A DNA stretch of 64,000 bases from Phoronis australis. Taxonomy: Eukaryota > Phoronida > Phoronidae. The notes beneath the pieces were generated by a model, which saw only the letters and a program-made list of their open reading frames with translations, was not told the origin of the DNA and searched no databases. Shown piece after piece: positions 13,801-28,800 of the stretch. How positions within the stretch are numbered: position 1 is the stretch's first letter; the number at the start of each line of letters is the position of its first letter. The stretch spans positions 425,468 through 489,467 of the forward strand of contig NMRA01000099.1 in the NCBI GenBank assembly GCA_002633005.1. Reading direction: 5' to 3'. A program made the position numbers and the translations under genes.

Positions 13801-16800
13801 CTGCGTTTAAGATCAGTAAGCATTCATCTGAAGTATTTTTGCCATAATTTAGTACTGAATGGCATCCCAGGATGGCAAGTTTCATATTTCAATAGGCCCT
13901 GTATAGTCTACCTGTTTGTGTCCCCAGTAGATTACAAATTACATCGAAGCCAGTTCTGTTAATCTCTGTGAAATATTCATGGCACTCATAGCTCAGATTA
14001 AATGAATTTACGGGATTGACAAATATACACAATGTAGGGTCTGAAAGGAGAGAATTTGACACCTTCTCCCAAGAATGCAGGAACAGGTGCCAATGTTTTT
14101 GCCTCTATTTTAAGGTTGTGGGTTTGTCTACACGTCCATACAACTATTTCTAGTTGTTTGTGGTGGCAGATGAGGTATTAGGTTATAAGGTAATACCTGT
14201 TTTTCAAGTGCATGTCATGTACCTCCAAGAGTCCCGGGGTTGTCATGGTAACTGATTTTCAAGTGTGAGTGATATAGGTCATGTACATACCGCATGACAT
14301 CAAAGTTGTTGAAATAGAAGGTGCACCAGTAAATAGGAAAATGACCCATTGCGTATCAAGAAATCACGGCAATTTGCCCCCAAGGACGGAGGCTACCCTG
14401 GTATCTCCTAAACCACTGGCCTGTGTGGTGCCGTACTCTACCCGCTTTCTCTCAACCCTAATGTGATGTCAAACAAAACATGGTTTGAATGGTTAACTTC
14501 CCACCTTACGACTTGTTGGCTGTAACGTGACCATTGGATCCATGGACTGGTACTTAACTATTTTGTTCAAGGTTGGAGCTTATACCAAATTTTAGAAATA
14601 TGCAATATGGACAGCCCTTAATTCATAAATTATGATCAACCACAAACCATCTTTCACCCGTATTACAAGCTATGGAGATATTTTATTTCTGAAATTTTAT
14701 GGTCTGCAAATTCATTTCCAGACTCTGTTGATACAAAATGCAGTGTCCCATATTTGGGAAATACAACGAATGCCAAAAGTGTCCATTTCCCAATCTTCAA
14801 AGTTCACACTCAAGAAAACTCAATTTCAGCTTGAATTTCGGTGTCCCAAATTTTACAGAATTTCCCAAACTAGAGATTTTTAACCATACTCCAGCCAAAA
14901 GCCTGGAGACAAGTAAGCTATCCACTTCCTGACATACCGCAGTGCCCCCTATTTTACCCACAATGCAGTATGTCAGCACTGCTCTCAACCCACAGTAATA
15001 CACTGTTGCTGTGCTAATCACTATTTTGCATTGAGAATAACTTTAAGAATTTAAGAAATGGTAAGTGAGCTCATAGTAGGCACTACCAATTGATCACTGA
15101 TTTCAAGTAAGGGTATTCAAACTGACCAGTAATATGGCACAGATGAAACCATGAACACTACTCCCAATATCTTAAATACCATGTTGCACAACAGAATTTC
15201 GTAATTTGCAAAGCAATCAGACTGAAATTCATCATTAACTTGATATTTAACATTCTGTCAAAAATTCGTCTTCAATTTCGTTAAAAACTCGTCATCATTT
15301 CCCTTTCTTTCGTCAACAGGCAATTTGGAATCATCACTTCTGTTAAAGGCATGCACTCAAACACTTCATAACACTGTGACATGGCAGAAGGGCACTTACT
15401 TTGCATTTTCCACGAGATAATCGATGATTTTATCCAGGACTTTTTCAAACAATGCCACACGTATCCACAAGTACTTGATATTCGGCTGCAGAGTCTGTAG
15501 CTTCTTGGGCTGCTGGTTCCTGTTATTGTCCAGAGACAGAGACACCTGAGAGATCTGCTTCCTATAAAGAGTCAGAACACGCTCCACTGTAACACTATGT
15601 AGCTATAATCCTCTCCACACCGCTAACCACAGTTAGTAACACAACAATATAGAATCTCAAAACCGGGGTTTTCCGTAGATAAGCCCACCTGATGAAACAC
15701 CCATGGCTGTTTATTCGGAAAATTATGCTAAATACATGCCTATGGGCATTTATTTGGTGTTACAACAGGTGGTGTCAAGTGTCCAGACAGTGGGACGTGT
15801 ATTTGGAAATGTTCCTCTTAAAAGCCCACTCAGCGTCAACTTTTTGTAACAAATTCAGTTCTGTGGAGCATTTAACATTTATAAAAATGAACAAGGCATT
15901 GGCGAACTATGAATTTATTAACAAAAAAACTTAGTTTTAAGTTAAACATTGTCAAGTCAAGCAAAACTATGGTTTTCCGTTTACACGCACCTCTTTCCAA
16001 ATGAACGCCCGGATGTTTATTTGGTGTTGCTAAAACGCCTGAAAATTTTCATTTTCCGAATACACGGCCATCGGCTTATCTATGGAAATTCCCGGTAGCA
16101 CATAAGCCACAATGACCACACCATGTCGTTTTCTAACATTCACAGTACAGCCCATTGAGTTTGTAACTGAGGAGTTCCAAAAATAGGGATGCGCTTATAC
16201 CCGCTTGTGATCTTATCAGACATTAATGTATAAACCCATAAGCTTGTATTATGCTTTTGGACGGATTCGAACCTTGAACCTTCATGTTCGCAACTAAACT
16301 CTATGCTAATGAGCTAAATCGCTTTTGATAAAAAATGACAATTGTATTTAAAGCGTACTTTACTGGTAAAGTCACCAGCCCTATTTCAGCGAATCTTTGG
16401 CAAACAAAGGCGAAAATTGGTGATTTGTAATAAAATCACAAAAGGTTTTATTGTTCTATAGCTCTGGTCAAAGCTAACAACTTCAAAAAGTCTATCCCAT
16501 CCAAGAATAACCTCAAATACGCATCATTCAGCTGTAAAAATGATGTCACTTCATTATATTATCATTAACTACACGATCAACACAAGTCAAATTTTTTATT
16601 AAGTCTTTGAGGAGTCTTAACTGTTCTCAGATGGCGGTTCATAACAGAACTCTCTCAAACTTATTCAAAATGAATAAAAATTCTAATATACAAAAAAGAA
16701 TTGTTGAGTATGGTCTGTTGCTGGCAGCAGTTGTGCGTGAGGCGTTGTGATCCACAATAGCAACCCGCTGTGTTTAAAATCATGCAGTCATGCATTTTTG

Positions 16801-19800
16801 TAGCTTTTAAAAATCATTAGAAACCCTTGGCTGAAATTGATGCAGGTGAGCAGACGTTTGTAGAAGGGCGTGGCATTCAAAATGAGTCGGAGCGTAGACT
16901 ACAACCAACTACGCTTTCTTGGTTGAACATGTAATAGCAAATTGTGCTATGATATTTCAATGAATGGCTCAGACTATAGAAGCAGTTGAGGTTACTTCGA
17001 ACATCTCCAGAAAGAAGCATGGCACACCACGCACAACATACTTGAGCAAGGCCAACCTATGGAAAATCATTCAAAATCATCATCAGTGCTGAATAACTTT
17101 TATGCCAATTTGTTGGTCCATTAACAAAATTCAATGATAGCACTGAACGAGAATTCCAAGAATAGAGTCGGCAACAGTGGAGGTTATGCCACACCTCCCC
17201 GGAGACGAACAGAGCACTACACACCATGTGCGTGACGGCAAACTCTGGAAAATCAATACTACTATTTAGTGCGAAAAACAGGATTTTCGACACAGGTCAA
17301 TGAAAGGCAGAATTGGCCATTAAACGCATACGCACAAAATGATGGAAATTATGCAGTCACATACAGGTTAAGGAGGGAGTGAACTCTATCTTACTTCCAC
17401 AATATCAATTAACTCAGGGGAGAATCCTAAATTAATGAGCAGTTTTTATAACACCAGAGGCGATATTGCTACTTAAGAGATGATACATCTTCAAGAATCT
17501 ATCAAAAGTTTGAATCATCTACGTGGATCATTGCACTTAATAACGGATACCTGGGCTCAGATTCTAATCTCTGAACCCTAACTTGACTGGGACTCAACAA
17601 TTGCCATGCAATTGGTCAATTTTTGACTCAAGTTTCGAGTGACTTTTATTGTCGTTGCTAAATGCACAAAGGTCAAGGTAAACAAAACAATCTGGCGATG
17701 TAATTGCACTATAGCTTTTACTTGCAAAGCAAATTTAATGAGGTTGGTGATCTCCAGGCATTATCCAGTGTTACCATGGCAACCATCCCACGCAGTCAGT
17801 TCAATAACAAAGCTTGGTCTTCTTCTATGGAAGCAGCAGTGAACTCACTAGATTAATTAACAGGAGACTACTTCGGGACAGTGTTAGTTGAAAGAAGTTC
17901 CAACTAGTGTAGAACTACAATAAAATCTGACGAAATCAAAGTAACAATTACTGAAAATGCAGTCACACAGAGGAAAATAGCGCAAAAAATCTTCTAAAGA
18001 CTAAAGCTGTTTTTAACACTGACGGCAAGCCAGCAAAGTTTATCATAAGTTCTGTACCAGCGCAGCAAATCATTACGACAGAGCTAAGTTAATATGTCGA
18101 AACTCCAGCTGGACAATTGGGGCTTATGCCATTAGAAACACTGGTAGGTACATTTCTTCAACTTGGGAGAGTACATTGCAATCTCAGGTATTACCTCGCA
18201 TGGGTATTTTGATAACACAGTTTTGTCTCAACTGGATATTTTACCTCTCAGTTATCGTCTCGGATGTGTACTTTGGCTTTGTGGTATCCTTTAACTAAGG
18301 CATCAAGTACACGCCCAGGTATACAGTGGGCATCGCTTAACTCCTGCAGAGAAACCATGGAGAACTTTCCCAGTGTGATCAAAAAGGCTCAAAAAATCTT
18401 CTTATTCTCGACAGGTCCGGCATGTCACAGTACTCTGATCTTACACAGGCACATCAATGGACACATGTGCAGCGCAGGCTACACAGAGAGTAATAACCAA
18501 CGTTGGAGTCTTGCCAGCCTTTTATAGGCAATGGATCAAGCTCCTGCACGGCACCATAACTACGGCATACAGTGCATGCCAACAAATGGAAAGTCTGTCC
18601 ATTTTCTCGAAAGAGACCGACAGACTCAAAAACTTCTTTTACAAAGAACCTGTTGATCGATAACAGGGCTCATATGAGTTTAAACTCAGGTGTTTCACGC
18701 GATGGCCAAACCATGTGTCTTTCGCATGTTTGATGCACCTTTTTATATGCCCAAGTACTGTCTCAGCTTTCTAAATAAAAACTGCTTCAACTGGAACAGC
18801 ATAATTTACTGATGTTTCGGGTATGTTTTTCATCATTTGGTGCCATCTGGGGTATGCATTAACCCTATTCGCTCATGTATTGCATTGGTCTGGGTTTTGA
18901 ATGATTCTGGCACTCCTGTTATGTGGAAGAGAACCCCCGGGCACCAGCTGGCAGTGATTCCTGTTGTGTGGAAGAGAACCCGCGGGCACCAGCTGGCACT
19001 CCTGTTACGTGGAAGAGAACCCCCAGGCACCACCTGACAATCCTGATACGTGGAAAGGAACCCCCAGGCACCGGCTAGCACTCCTGTTATGTGGAACTAA
19101 GCCCGGGCTCTGGGTGGCACTCCTGTTACATGGAAGAGAACCCCGGGCACAGGCTGGCAGAGAACTTTCCGTCCTCCTGGACGACAAACTGACTGAGTGT
19201 TTCACTAATTGTTCTATCAGCATTTGTAAATGAAGTATTTTAAGCAAGGAAAAGTCAGAGCGGAGGAATTTAAATCCCTATGCTATTTTAATAGACAATG
19301 AAAATGTCTAAGTACTAGACACGGTGCTTTGGTCAACGGTCTCGTAGTCAGTTGGCAATGCTGGTCAATGGTTTCGTGAAGTCAGTTGGCAGCACTTTGA
19401 GAACTCTCATTATCACAAGAGCATAACAAACTGAAGTGCTCAACTTTTAAAAACCAAATTTGGTCAACGATCACATAACTTCTCCACCTGAGGCCAGGTG
19501 AGCTGGGCAAGCTAGTAAGCAAAATATTGTAACTATGTAATTAAGATTTCACCTAAGCTGCAACTTTTTATAAATCCTGAAAGGATTAGGCAAAAACATC
19601 AAGAACACTGCGTGCGCAGATTACAATATGACATTGTTTTGAAAAGATACATTATCAAGTATCCGTGCAATGAGTACCCACATGACAGGACCTCATAACT
19701 CTTCGTGGACTTAATGAATTAACAAGCGCAGGACGTCATCATTTACCACAATTTATGTTCTCTAAGTTTTTGACTCGCTTGGAAGCCTGCCACCAAATTT

Positions 19801-22800
19801 GGAACAAAAATTGCGTGAAACATATCTGTTTAAGTCATCACGTATTCAGTAAACAAACCGCAACAATAACAAATTATTTGTAAAGTATAAAGACGCATGT
19901 ATACTAATTTGCAATCCTGGTGACAAGCAAGCAGCAGAATTCTTTCTGATGACAATCAATAAACCAGTCGTTTAATAACACAATACACATTTAACATCCT
20001 GTTTTAGAACAAGGCAAACAACACTTAAACAAGACTCATTGATTACACAAAGGTACTCCCTCTTCCCAGACGACCCTTAAGTTAGTTCTTAGACGCTGTC
20101 AGGCAATAATATATCATTGTCCTTAATCGATTATTAAATATGTCTCCATCATAACAAAACACATTTCATGGAATTGAACTGAGAATGACTAGGCAATAAG
20201 AAACGAGATATGTTGATTGCTCCAAATGTGTGGCCAGATTTGGGTTAAGTGACATGACGATTACTCATTTTTATAAACATTTTTTGTTTTGGCATTCTTC
20301 TTGATATGGCAGTGAATACGTCGATTTATGAGTCACAGACGCGAGATCTATAAAAGAAATGGCAATCTGTGCAAATGAAGCCAAAGTGACACGACACAGT
20401 GAGTGTTATCATTGACCGTTTATCATAATTATTCTGATAAAAATCACGATCAAAATGAGTATGATCATGATTAAGATTATGATATTTTTAACATTATGGC
20501 TGCAATTATTATTTACATTGCCCTCGTTAATACATACTGATCATCAACGATATAATAATCATCACTAATGCTACTAGTATTCTCAGTAATACCTAAATTA
20601 AGATTTTAATGATCGATAAACATAAAGTTTAACTAATAAATTACAGAAATTAAAGTTTGAGATTCACAAAAATCAATACTGCTATCTTCAATATAGCGGT
20701 AGTTGTTATTAAGTTATTTCGCCCAAGAATAATTATCAAAATTGTCAATATCCCAAAGGCTGATATGTTACCTTGCAGCAAACAAATGAAACCTAAACCA
20801 AATGTTTTTTCATATTATGACGTCTACACAGTACAAAGTAATCTAACAGGCTAATCTTGATTTCTGATGAGACACTTGTTTACGTTCATTTCACTTGTCC
20901 GTCATACTGCGAGCTAAATAGGGGCAGAATTACCATTCCTCAGGTTAATTAAATTTACACCTTCAACTAATGTTAAAAAACAAAATCAATAACTGCAGTC
21001 CAGGATGGAAATGCGGTGTTTTTAAAATACCCGGTAAGCCCTCCACTGCACTCTTTCCGTCTCTACAAAACATTGATGTTTGAGGCAAGCACTTTTCCTC
21101 AGCACATGTAGCCAACACCAACCAGTCAAGCGATGACATCTGATCAAGCCCCCTAGTGACATCGCTGCTCATAACTGACCCACGTCATTAATTTGTACCA
21201 CATGCAGATATGTACATGAAAATGAGTGCAATTATTTCAATGTCGCACAGTGGACACCGTTTTTTATGTGGCAATAATATTTTGGAAATGTCCGTGTTAG
21301 ATATCTGTAGAGTTTGGATTGTGAGACTGTAAGGTTACGCAGGACTTTGTGAGACCGTAAGGTTACGCAGGACATTGTTGACAAGTCTAGGCGTTGAACA
21401 CATACAAAATTATACATTTTAATTCATCGGTAAAACTACATATTTCCCGAAAACGGAAAGCCCGTAGAATTATTTTTTAACTTTTTGACAATCGGCCATT
21501 AATTGAGTTACGGAACCCCGTATGTTTACCAAAATTTAGCAAAAAAAGAAAGGCTCATTCATTGTAAAACAACAGTATCAATAACATGACCAAATTTTGG
21601 TTGATATTATTTGTTCCTGATGAAATCTTAACAAAGTAGTTACAGTTTTCTGAGTCATTCTTTTCCTTTTTCTTATGCAAAAATCAAAGAAACTCAATGC
21701 ACAAGTGGAAAATTTAAAAACTTCAATTACCTAAGAATGTTTCGTAGAACAGTGCATAACGAATAGCATCTGAAACATTCACATGAGTTCAATCAACCAC
21801 TTCAGAGAAATCACATTCAGAAGTTAGCCAAATATGGGTCCTACAAACTTGTAGAGTCATCGGCTTTGATCTCAGCAAATGTCTGGCAGACAACAGAGAG
21901 AATTGGCAATTTATAATAAAACCTCAAGAGCAACAGACTTTGTTGTTTCATAGCTCTGGTCAAAGCTAAGACTTTTAGAAGTCTAGTATCCCTCCCAACA
22001 ATAATCCCCAAAATGTGGTTTCAGCTGTAAAACCGATAACATCCCTTAAATAGAAGACAGTGCAGTTTTAAACGTATAAATAGGCCTGCTGCGCTCCTTT
22101 TAGTTTTAATCAAGACCAACCATAGAGGATGTGTAACACTTAGGAAGAATCCAGTGTAATTCTCTCCTTGCCTCCATGAATCAGCCCTATAATTACCTGA
22201 TAGGGTCATTGTTAATCTCAATATCATCCACAATCTTGGCTACTTGTTCCGCTGGCTCAAAGTTCTTAGCGACCTTCTGCAGTAGAGACAGTGTGGAGCT
22301 CGTGTTCTTGAACAAACCAAGGGCACGCTTCTTGAGACCAAGCTGCAGGCACTGCTCAACAGCTCCTAAGAGTAATGAAAAAGACTGTGGTGTTAGAACA
22401 AAAGCTGTAGCTGTTTCGCAGCTTCCCGCAGTCGTTGGACCAATTGTCTGCAAAAAACTGTTGCAACACATTATACACAGGTATACACAGCACCTGACGA
22501 CAACTGTGACTACGGTGTCCTTGCAACGTCTGCAACAAGCTGAGAAAAAGCTGAATTTGTGACTCTTACTGCACAGATATGGACCTATTCTCGAGGTAAA
22601 TATCAGGTCATATATGGATCAAGGTAATTATGTTTCACCATTGATGCTTCTTTCCTTTGATGTCTCCATATCTTGTTAAAGTCCTTAAAATGAAATACAA
22701 AAAAACAGCCCAACCAGTCAAACAGCAGTCAAATTAGAATACCTGCAAACATTAATAGCTAATTAATTGATCTTGAGATACGAGTATTTATTGGTTGATG

Positions 22801-25800
22801 CATACTACGTAGAATCGGGACAACGAATCACAGCATTAGTCATCCTCCATTGTGTTTAGCGTGAAAAAACAAACAAATTTTTTTGCTCGTTTACCTTTGG
22901 TTTATGGCATCATAACGGTGAGGTGTTGCGTTTGTGGTGGTTGCTGTGACTCTTTTACGGCACTTTCCCGCGGGACATAATAGAAACGCAGATATGGCAC
23001 ACGTTTGTACAAGAATCTTGCGTGTTGGTGGGCACAACACAACACCTGGGGTCAGTTGAGCTCACCCTTTGGGGACAGCTTTGAGCTTTGTATGTGGCTG
23101 CTTTGCAAGTGAGTTTTGGTTCACTTGATTTTACTTGTGATCCTGTTGTTGGGTTTGGTAAACTCCTTGAGAATGATGAATTGAATTTTGTGGAAACGTT
23201 GTAAATACTGAATGTTAACAACAACCGTGCTGGGTTTTGTATGCGTTTCTTTTATTTTCTCGTCTTTAGAATATTGAATTCACGGTTGTGATAATATACA
23301 GTGTAATAAATGATGGTTTAATGATGCTGACAATCTGGCCATTTGTCAAATGAGGTATGCAGGATAGAACAGTGGAGGGATGTATGGATGGTGGGAGTGA
23401 TTGGATTGGCAGGGAGAATCGTTATACTGCATAACAGACAAGAAACTTGCGAAAAAATAAGATCACGCTGGCTCGGAACCTAACTACCGTACGTTAGAAA
23501 AAATGGCGGACACTAAATTGATTGGTTGGTGAGGTTGAAATATTAAATTACCAGGATATAATACACTGTTTTCGTTTCATAAATGAAGATTTCTTGCCAC
23601 AAGTATATTGCGAGTGTCATGCGTCTTGGGAACACAACCCAGCTCTTGCAAGAAAAGAAAGAAATGTGATGTCAGAACGGTCAAACCTACTCACCGCACA
23701 GAAGCGTGATACTGCTGCTTTCTTCGTGAACAAACTTCCGAGTGACGGCCTCCTCCATGATCTGCTTGACCTATATTAAACAAAATCAATAGATTAACCA
23801 CAATAAATTAATAAAAGTGTAAAAGCAGAAACTACTCTCTGTGAACACATGACTCTACACTCTGTCACTCAGTCATCTACTCTATAGGATTTACTTAGCA
23901 ATGGAATGTTCACATGCCCCTTTTGGTCAACACTGCAACTTATGCAAAGCATAGATGGTTTCTCCATTCACGCAGTGACCATACTCACTGAATATTAAAA
24001 ATCTTTTTTAGCCAAGATGCAGTATACAACTGACCAGTACAAAAGTTTATGACACAATAATATGGCAGTCAACTGGAATTTTATTTTGTGAAAGTTTTCG
24101 GGAAAAATAACTTTCACTGAAAATTTTACTTATTTGTAAATATTTGCACAGCTGTTGCCAAAACATAGGGTAAATTCTAAGTACTTAAGCGACAATGTAA
24201 TTTATCTTTGAAAAGTAGAAAAAAGACAAATTAATTAATTATTTTGTCTCAACTTTGAGACTTTACATATTCTGTTCAATTGGATGTTGTAAAACACTCA
24301 TCTCAAAGATAAGCCAGTTTACACATGCATCACTTATGAATTACCACCTTCAGTTGGACAAAAACATTGACATGGAACAAACTGGTACTGTTAATTTGGC
24401 CACTTTTTGAGGTGGCGCTATGTGCCCCCTGTTGCTCCGTACCAACTACACTATTAAATGTAAACTTGCATCATTCCGTAGAATTGGTACACATGAGCAA
24501 ACCAGTTTACAATTCATCACGTCTGACTTGACACAACTTTCCAAAAGGATAACTATGAATTAATAGACATGAGTCACTTAGTGACACCAGTCAATTAGTT
24601 CGAACTAGATAAAAGTTTATGTTTAAATACAAAGAAGTGGTTTATAAGGTAAACTAGTCAACATAGGCAGATGTACCGAACCAGGGCCAAACACAAATTT
24701 TTTGGAGCCTGCAGAGGGAGTGGGGGAGGGGGCTGAAATGAGTGGCACCTTGGAGGTCAGTTTGCTAAGAACCCAAAATTGATGTAGGTGACGTGTCTAC
24801 ACCTGCCGCTACGGGTGATCAGGACAGGATTTTTTTTCACAAAATCATAAAACTTTAAGAGTCTTATTTTTGATAGCTTATCTTACAAAAATGGAAACTT
24901 TTAAAACAATTCCTAGAAGCACTTTGTAGAACAGTGCATAAAGAATGATATCTGAAATTTTCATAACAATCCGACCGGCCATTTCTGAGTCATGACGTTC
25001 CAAAGTTTGCTAAATTTGATCATTTTTCGAGGGTCCTCCATAACATTAGCCCATTATGCCTAAAACAGTACCAGAAGAGATGCCATACTTCCGGCCACCA
25101 AAGTTTCAATACAGTTGGAAAAAGGAACCTTTTGCAGATTTTTCGAATAACCAAGTGAACCAGTCCATAAGGAATTACATCGGAAAAGATCCCCTTTTGT
25201 AGGAAAACTAGCTATGAACAATCACTCTTCTGAGGGCTAGGTCTGGTATACCTCTATGTATGGTTTTCTTTTTTATTAACAGAGAAATCTGTTCTAGCAA
25301 ACACATTACTCAGTTCGTTTTCATTTTCTAAATTAGTAGTAAATTCTGCTTTGATATTTCTAACCATAATTAACATTAAAACATGCCGGGAAATGCCACA
25401 TACTCTGCAATGCATTTATAATGTAGTTTCGTTTCTAAGATAACTAATTGTTTCTCAAAACAATGCCACCTTCACAAAGAATGAACCATTATTTGAAAAA
25501 TGTGCTCTGTAAAAATTTCGTCCATCGATTTGAGGACAAAAAGCAAAATTAATAGAATCATGGTATCTCTACTAAAACATGTTAACTCCGTTCGAAAACT
25601 TCAATTCCATCAAAGAAGTCCTACACCGTCAATTCCGCCTGTTTTTCGTTATAATTGCATAAAATCAGGGTCTCTAGCTATGGAAGATCCCTTGGGTTCT
25701 TCTAAGCTTAACGCTGGACGAGCTTGGAGTATTTGAAAACAAGATTAAATTGACGAGATATGAATGTCTGCTTTAAGCACAACTGAAGGATTAGGGACAC

Positions 25801-28800
25801 CGCTTCAGATATTGATTTTCATCTTGGGAGAGATTTTGTGACTCTTGTAGCTACTAAGGCGTTAATAGCCCTGTTGTCATGGTTACAGTACAAAGAGTCA
25901 TACAGCATTTACTTGCACAAATGTTGTGCACAAATAAGAAAAATTAGCACTCACAGCAAACATCAGTTTTCATTTCAAGAAACGTAAAAAAAAGAAAAAG
26001 TCTCTTTTTAGCTAATAAACAGAAATATGATCCAAAATTGCCCAGTTATTACTACTGTCTATGACAAGCATTGTAATTTCACCAGAACAGAATTGCCGTC
26101 ATGTTTGTATCCTGGCCACCAATAGCTGTCATGTTGGAGTGCTGACTACCAATTGCTTTCATTAAGCAAGAAAGAATCCATGCTCATCACTTACATGTAC
26201 AAAGTTAGGGACAGTCTGGGATATACTGTAGCACTTAGTGCTGGGATATACTACAGCACTTAGTGCTAGGATATACTACAGCACTTAGTGCTGGGATATA
26301 CTACAGCACTTAGTGCTGGGATATACTGTAGCACTTAGTGCTGGGATATACTACAGCACTTAGTGCTGGGATATACTATAGCACTTAGTGCTGGGATATA
26401 CTATAGCACTTAGTGCTGGGGCATCACATCACAATGTCAAGATGAAGCATTATCATCCTACCAGATGAGCAGGTAAAAACGAAGTGTCGTTCAAAAGTTG
26501 TATTTAGGTACAATTATCAATTTAAGTGTTCAGATTACATGTTTAACAGAAAACAGATTGTCAAAATTGTTGTTTTTCTATTTTTCAAAGGCTGTTTACA
26601 TCGCTGTAAATAACATAAACTTTACCAATGTTGCAGGGCCCTCACTCATTTGAAGAGAAAAGTGCCCGTGTCTTGTGAGGGGAATTTTTGGTTGATGGAA
26701 AAATTTCTCCTCTTTTCACCTCTAATTTATTCTACCGATCATCAACCCTCATGGGCAATGTCTTAAATAGACAAAACTAATGTTTTGCATACGCGATTCT
26801 AACCTGGAGGAGAATTTTAAATAATTGATGGATACTTCTTAGATCCGAGGGTAAGTTCCCGTGAATTTCAAATTTTTCTTAGGGGAAGCAGAGTGGTCCA
26901 GTGGGATAAGTGTATGCTTCCTTGACTCAAGATTGTAGCTTTGAGTTCCACTGAGCCACCTGGTAAGATCGTTGAGTCTGTCTAAGACCTCAGCTCAGTT
27001 CTAACTACGGTATAAAGCCTAAAAATGGCTCCAGGTGATCAATACAATGGGACAACCTGAGTAGTCTATGCATGTCTTGTACGTATACATCAGACTGCCT
27101 GCAATTATTTTTTTATGGGAATGGGGCCCGATATCCAGCCCAAAATAAAAAATAGAGGGCCCTGTGAGGTTTTCAGACAACTGCACACTGCATGCAAAGT
27201 TTACAACAATAAAATTTTCCAAACATTTATTTTTGTTGCAAAATTTGGCAAAATACTCAGTGCTAAATAGGTGACAAATTAATTTAAATGTATATGTAGT
27301 GCGTATTATAATTATTTATGTTATGAACTATTCTGATCACCACTAGTTTGCTGGTTCAACAACCCAGACCCAATGTGATGAAATGAGTTGGTAATGAACA
27401 AGTTCAGAGTTTTACCTCCAAAGCAACTAACAAGTACATTTGATAGACCACAGGATAAAGCATCAGATGTTTCCACTAAAGGTTAAGATGAGGGCATTAG
27501 AAACTAAAACTACCGCATCACCAGTGGAATTTTAAAAACAATACCAAAACGGACCCTATAAGAATTCCAAATTTAACTAATTTCCAAACATCTAATCTCA
27601 GAATTGGCTCATCAAATTCATATGAAACTTTCAGGTACTACTGAAATTTCTTGAATCTGGGGCAAGAATAACGCATAAAATTGCCATTTTCAACTTTTCA
27701 ACTGTTCACTATTTTGCTACAAAGTCTTCTGAACCTAGCTAACCAAAGACTAAAACATTCATAGTTGTTTTCGATAAACGAAAAAATAATTTAGAAAGCA
27801 GCAACAGTAGTTTTGAGATTTTATGTTATTATTTTAATATGAAGCTTTCTTTTGGAAAATTTTATTAACAAGGCATGGTCAAGTGACCCAGTTAATGACG
27901 GATTTGTACAAAGCCAACAATCAAACTCTAAAGGCTTTCTACTTTCAGGAAATATAAACTTTTACCGAGTTAAAATCTACATTTATTTTGTGTAGATATT
28001 TGACTAAATACATTGACTTGTGGATAAGCTCCTAAATAACCTCAAGCCTAAAGTGCATGCCATATATTCAGCCACAAAACAGATTAAAGAGTGACGTTTT
28101 CAGAAAAAGTATTGATTTTCTACGGAATTGAACCAAGAGTTCTAAACGTAAAGGCAAACTAACGTGGGCTTCACCATTAGCTGACAAGATATCCTTGCAC
28201 ATCGCCAATAAATAAATTAGTACGGTAGTTCAAGTAGTAAAGTGCATGACACTAATGTTGGTTAAAACAACCTTGATAACTGGATTTCACAAATGACGTC
28301 AATAACCTTCCACTTTAACGATGATTTGTGTAGAAGGCGGTCTTTACAACATGGGACCAGCAATTGTCAGGGAACATTCACCAGTTATTGGGACATTCCA
28401 TAATGAGGAAAGACAGCTACCAGGAGGAATTAATAGAAATATTGCTATGACAACGAACTCCATACCTAACTTACCAGTATTTTATTCCAGTTTAAAACTG
28501 AGTTTTGATCTTCACTTTGATGTGGTATACATGCCCTACAGTTTTGAATTCTTGATGAACAAATTGCACGCTTCCAATAGCCCTTGAAATGATCAATGAC
28601 AAGAAAACAAATTCAGAAAAATCTCACAAGAAACAGCAGAGCTATGGTTCCACTTACAAAAAAGGGGAAAATGGCCACTACAGTGCCATCTTGCGGCTGA
28701 TTCCAACAAAAAACAATAGCTTTTGAACCATTCACAATACACCTGTTGTGTACATTCCACCCTGATCGGATAAGAAATGTGACTTGTAACAAAGAAATGA

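Larger units (their letters stand above)
15562..22196 (-). other. SGSM: SGSM intron 4 with repeats
   Basis: About 6.6 kb. Besides the elements listed separately, 16600-18800 and 19250-21250 are A+T-rich with no supported gene. The last 150 bases of exon 4's frame and the first base of exon 5 join directly, which argues against a missed exon here. Confidence 0.6.

Noticed and set aside
18833-19247. Open frames of 66-89 codons on both strands with repeated peptides
   Set aside because: They follow the 41-bp minisatellite, whose unit lacks stops in several frames.
26218-26417. CRISPR array
   Set aside because: Units are directly adjacent with no spacers, and the context is an animal intron.
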